Of a stretch of 64,000 nucleotides of DNA, positions 61,458-64,000 are shown piece by piece. Where the stretch lies: NCBI GenBank assembly GCA_964291305.2, contig OZ219783.1, forward strand, positions 124,001 through 188,000. Direction: 5' to 3'. The first letter of the stretch is position 1. The number at the start of each line of letters is the position of its first letter. Source of the DNA: VXNF01 sp964291305. GTDB taxonomy: Bacteria > Actinomycetota > Acidimicrobiia > Acidimicrobiales > CATQHL01. The position numbers and the translations under genes were made by a program. The notes beneath the pieces were generated by a model, which worked only from the letters and a program-made list of their open reading frames with translations, had not been told where the DNA came from and made no database searches.

Positions 61458-62186
61458 CTACAACCGCTTGCGTGGCTGGCTGCCGCGAGCTGCTAGGGCG
61501 TCGTGGGCTTCTTCAAGCAGTCGCTGCATCTCGCCGCGGACGCGGTCAGAGAGCAATCGGCGCTGCTCGCGGCCCTCGCCTGTCGCGGCCGTGAGCTGGG
61601 CCGGCTGGATTGGTTCACCGATGTTGAGCACCACTCGCCGCGGCTGGGCCAACTTGGCACCCGGGGGCATGGCCTCCTCGGTCCCGGCCACACCTATGGG
61701 GATCACCGGCGCTCCGGTAAGGGTTGCCAGATAGGCGCAGCCGGTGTGCACCTCACCGACGGCCAGCCCCGAACCGCGGGTCCCCTCGGGGAAGACCAGC
61801 AGCATCTCGCCGCGAGCTAAGAGAGTCTGGGCTGTCTCCAGCGCCACTCGGTCTAGTTGGTCTCGTTGTACGGGGAAGGCTCCGATGCAGGACGAGAACC
61901 AGCGGCCGACTGGTCCCCGAAACATGGCCTGTTTGGCCAGAGAGCGCAGCCGGCGCGGGCAGTGCCCAGCGATGAGTGGTACGTCCAGGTTGGAACGATG
62001 AACCGGAGCCAAGATGGCCGCTCCGGGCGCCTGCAGGTGTTCCTTACCGTGCACCTGGACTCGGAAGTAGAACACTCCTGCTAGCAGCCCGACGTTCCGG
62101 CAGAGCCAATAGATCCGCCGCGAGAGCCAGCGATCGGCGGTGACAAGGACTCGTCCGTGGAGCCGTCTTGTGGCAGCAATGCTCAT
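61458..62186 (-). CDS. plsC: 1-acyl-sn-glycerol-3-phosphate acyltransferase family protein
   Basis: 242 residues. The H-x4-D motif HRSNLD, the GAFPVQRDQLD segment, and LVFPEGTRGSG are the four acyltransferase blocks of the PlsC family. One N-terminal hydrophobic segment would dock it on the membrane. It would acylate lysophosphatidate to phosphatidate; some members have other acceptors. It starts about 60 bp from the SDR stop on the same strand. Confidence 0.88.
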   Translation of the reverse strand: MSIAATRRLHGRVLVTADRWLSRRIYWLCRNVGLLAGVFYFRVQVHGKEHLQAPGAAILAPVHRSNLDVPLIAGHCPRRLRSLAKQAMFRGPVGRWFSSCIGAFPVQRDQLDRVALETAQTLLARGEMLLVFPEGTRGSGLAVGEVHTGCAYLATLTGAPVIPIGVAGTEEAMPPGAKLAQPRRVVLNIGEPIQPAQLTAATGEGREQRRLLSDRVRGEMQRLLEEAHDALAARGSQPRKRL

Positions 62187-62246
62187 CTCCCCGACTCCCG
62201 CTGGCCCTCAGGCCGCACCAGTTAGCTGGTCTCCTGCGGCGGGCTG

Positions 62247-63176
62247 CTAGATGGTCTTCGAAGGGCGTCCGGGCCCCTCGGTTTCTAGGCCACTCATATC
62301 TACGTTCAGCCGTGCTTCGGCCATTAGGGATCGCACCACCTCGCCGAGTTGCGCCGGGTCGTCGGGCTGACGCGTGATGGGGCCAAGCCGCCAACCCTCG
62401 GCGATACCCAATTGGTCACCGCTCACGTGGAACACTCGGCCAGTCACGCCAGAGGCCTCTGGGCTCGCTAGCCAGGTGGTAATCAGGGCGATCCAGCGCG
62501 GCGACCAGGACTCGGCCAACTCCGGCGCGTTAGTCTCGCCGACTATCGGGATGGTCATCCGGGTAAGCGCGCTGGGGGCGAGGCAGTTGACCGTCACCCC
62601 ATAGCGGGCCAACTCCATGGCGCAGATGAGGCTAAAGGCGGCGATCCCCGCTTTGGCGGCGCCGTAGTTGGATTGGCCGACGCTCCCGTAGATACCCGAA
62701 GGCGACGAGGTGTTTATGACCCGAGCGTCTAGGTGGTGGCCGGCCTTGGCTTGCTGGCGCCACCAGGTGGCTGCATGATGGGTGGGGGCGAAGGTGCCTT
62801 TGAGGTGAACGGCCATCACGGAGTCCCAGTCCTCCTCGGACATCGAGAAGACCATGCGATCCCGCAGGATGCCAGCGTTATTGATGAGGATGTCCAGGCC
62901 GCCGTAGGTCTCGATGGCCTGGTGAATGAGGTCTTTGGCTTGGTGGAAGTCACTGACATCGTCACCGTTAACGACCGCCTCACCACCTTTTGCCACAATC
63001 TCCTCCGCCACCTCTTGGGCTGGCGTGATATCCGTGCCGGCGCCGGCGGCGTTGCTGCCGAGGTCGTTGACGACCACTTTGGCGCCCTCTGCTGCCAGCA
63101 TCAGAGCGTGCTCGCGGCCGATGCCTCGCCCGGCCCCGGTGACTACGGCAACCCTTCCTTCGCACAGTCCGGCCAT
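62247..63176 (-). CDS. Short-chain dehydrogenase/reductase
   Basis: 309 residues. NAD-binding VTGAGRGIGREHALMLA, NDLGSNAAGAGTD, LINNAGILRDRM, and catalytic Ser-Tyr-Lys in TSSPSGIYG and NYGAAKAG. The long form with a 60-residue tail resembles the 17-beta-hydroxysteroid dehydrogenase / MFE-2-like group, often annotated in lipid or steroid breakdown. The P450s, Rieske oxygenase and thiolases in the window would suit such a substrate, but that is inference. Confidence 0.85.
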   Translation of the reverse strand: MAGLCEGRVAVVTGAGRGIGREHALMLAAEGAKVVVNDLGSNAAGAGTDITPAQEVAEEIVAKGGEAVVNGDDVSDFHQAKDLIHQAIETYGGLDILINNAGILRDRMVFSMSEEDWDSVMAVHLKGTFAPTHHAATWWRQQAKAGHHLDARVINTSSPSGIYGSVGQSNYGAAKAGIAAFSLICAMELARYGVTVNCLAPSALTRMTIPIVGETNAPELAESWSPRWIALITTWLASPEASGVTGRVFHVSGDQLGIAEGWRLGPITRQPDDPAQLGEVVRSLMAEARLNVDMSGLETEGPGRPSKTI

Positions 63177-63342
63177 GAGGTCCCCTAAATGTTGCTCTTG
63201 CCAGTCGCTGCCCTTGGGCGCTGGGCTAATGGCGTCATGATAGGAGTTCTAAACCAGATTTTTTTCCGATAACCCTGTTCGGGTTGCTCTCAATGCGATA
63301 AGGTTTCGCCCCGTTGGAGTGTCCAATTGGGAGAGGCGTGAG

Positions 63343-64000
63343 ATGAATCTCAAGCGACTGTTTGTAATGGCCGGAGTTGTGGCGCTAATCGGGGTGTTGT
63401 GGGCGTCGCCCGCGGCTGCCGACAATCACACTCACTTCATCACGCTCGATCCGACAAGCGTGCCAGCCGAGTTGGGCGACGTTGAGATCGCCGTATCCGG
63501 TGGCAACTGGTCAGAGCCCGTCCCGTTCTTCATTACCGCTTGCACCGGTGCTGGCGGCGACGTTGAGCCTGTGTTGGCGATGAGAGACCTGCCGACAGCC
63601 CAAGGCCTGTGCCCCAACTTGCTGACCGACGTCAGGGCGGTGGAATGGGACGACGGCAGCTTCGCCACGACGATCACGGTCACAATCACGCAAGCGGAGA
63701 TCGATGCCGGAGCCTTAGTCATCGGGGCCGGTTGGTTGGACCTAACCGCGCTGGCGGATCCAGAGTCCAACGGAGCACTTGCAGTGCTGACCATCGGCGA
63801 GCCCATGGAAGAAGAGACGATGGAAGAGGAGATGATGGAGGATGCGGATGCTTCTGAGCCTGGCGGCGCTGACGAGGAGCCCATGGAAGAGGAGATGATG
63901 GAGGATGCGGATGCTTCTGAGCCTGGCGGCGCTGATGAGGAGATGATGGATGCTGATGAGGAGTCCATGGATGATGAGACAATGGATGAAGGCGCCACTG
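63343..64000 (+). CDS. Secreted protein with acidic repeats (3' end outside window)
   Basis: At least 219 residues; open to the right edge. ATG 63343 follows GAGAGGCG. A signal peptide covers residues 1-26 (hydrophobic core GVVALIGVLWA, cleavage near AAADN). A beta-rich domain of about 120 residues follows (LDPTSVPAELGDVEIAVSGG), with a cysteine pair that may form a disulfide. From about residue 155 the chain is Glu/Met/Asp-rich, with a 21-residue unit containing MEDADASEPGGADEE repeated. I do not recognise the family; the beta domain has the look of an Ig-like or neocarzinostatin-type fold, unproven. Confidence 0.65.
   Translation, partial: MNLKRLFVMAGVVALIGVLWASPAAADNHTHFITLDPTSVPAELGDVEIAVSGGNWSEPVPFFITACTGAGGDVEPVLAMRDLPTAQGLCPNLLTDVRAVEWDDGSFATTITVTITQAEIDAGALVIGAGWLDLTALADPESNGALAVLTIGEPMEEETMEEEMMEDADASEPGGADEEPMEEEMMEDADASEPGGADEEMMDADEESMDDETMDEGAT
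63820..63945 (+). repeat. 63-bp tandem repeat encoding acidic 21-residue unit
   Basis: A unit beginning ATGGAAGAGGAGATGATG starts at 63820 and again at 63883, nearly identical over 63 bp; partial units continue to the window end. In frame, so copy number changes would alter only the length of the acidic tail. Confidence 0.85.

Overview
The window is 64 kb of GC-rich chromosome, most likely from an actinobacterium. Supporting signs are a crgA / trpG / pknB-with-PASTA / PP2C phosphatase block, a short SRP RNA beside dnaX, a DUF222-HNH nuclease, an F420-type luciferase-like oxidoreductase, MMPL-type transport, cytochromes P450, many GTG starts and many 1-8 bp operon overlaps. The mix of catabolic genes would fit an acidimicrobial lineage, but that placement is inference.

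Left end (1-6.7 kb) is an accessory region. A Type ISP-like restriction-methylation gene enters from outside and runs into a C12 tract. It is followed by seven degenerate copies of its own C-terminal motif, spread over all three frames and separated by G13 and G14 tracts. Then come a DUF222-HNH protein with a Gly/Ala-rich leader, a coiled-coil protein built on 54-bp repeats, and a frameshifted chromate transporter. At 6.7-14 kb lie a GPP34-cytochrome P450 fusion, an RND/MMPL transporter, a Rieske oxygenase and a DUF3179 lipoprotein. At 14-18.5 kb a minus-strand operon carries an ABC exporter, xseA, xseB and a glutamate-dehydrogenase-like protein.

At 18.6-30.2 kb is a coherent catabolic island. 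Iron-sulfur and FAD subunits of a xanthine-dehydrogenase-type enzyme, without the molybdenum subunit, diverge from a reductive pyrimidine degradation cluster: beta-ureidopropionase, class III aminotransferase, dihydropyrimidinase, CoA-acylating semialdehyde dehydrogenase, an F420-type oxidoreductase and a complete NMT1-type ABC importer. Together these would import a pyrimidine or hydantoin-like compound and take ureido acids through beta-alanine to acetyl-CoA or propionyl-CoA.

At 30-37.5 kb are three serine tRNAs, SRP RNA, tadA, dnaX, recR, a queuosine-salvage gene, a ribokinase, and a VOC protein whose leader carries a G19 tract. At 37.8-47.2 kb are a thiolase, methylmalonyl-CoA epimerase, a FEN-type nuclease beside a LigD-type polymerase, a cell-wall amidase, an AT-richer segment with an acyltransferase and a second GPP34-P450 fusion, and an ATP-dependent DNA ligase. 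At 47.2-51.5 kb three EamA/DMT paralogues surround a pair of fluoride channels, followed by DoxX. At 51.6-57.4 kb are a thiolase homologue without its nucleophile, the crgA/trpG/pknB/pstP block and a leucine tRNA. The right end holds a truncated haemoglobin, a probable isochorismatase-fold pseudoenzyme, an omega-amidase plus transaminase operon, bacterioferritin with its ferredoxin, PlsC, an SDR, and the start of a secreted acidic-repeat protein.

The strongest candidate for something undescribed is the homopolymer-separated repeat array at 1.5-2.4 kb. Next are the two GPP34-P450 fusions. A recurring habit of short tandem duplications about 70-100 bp apart is visible at several gene ends.
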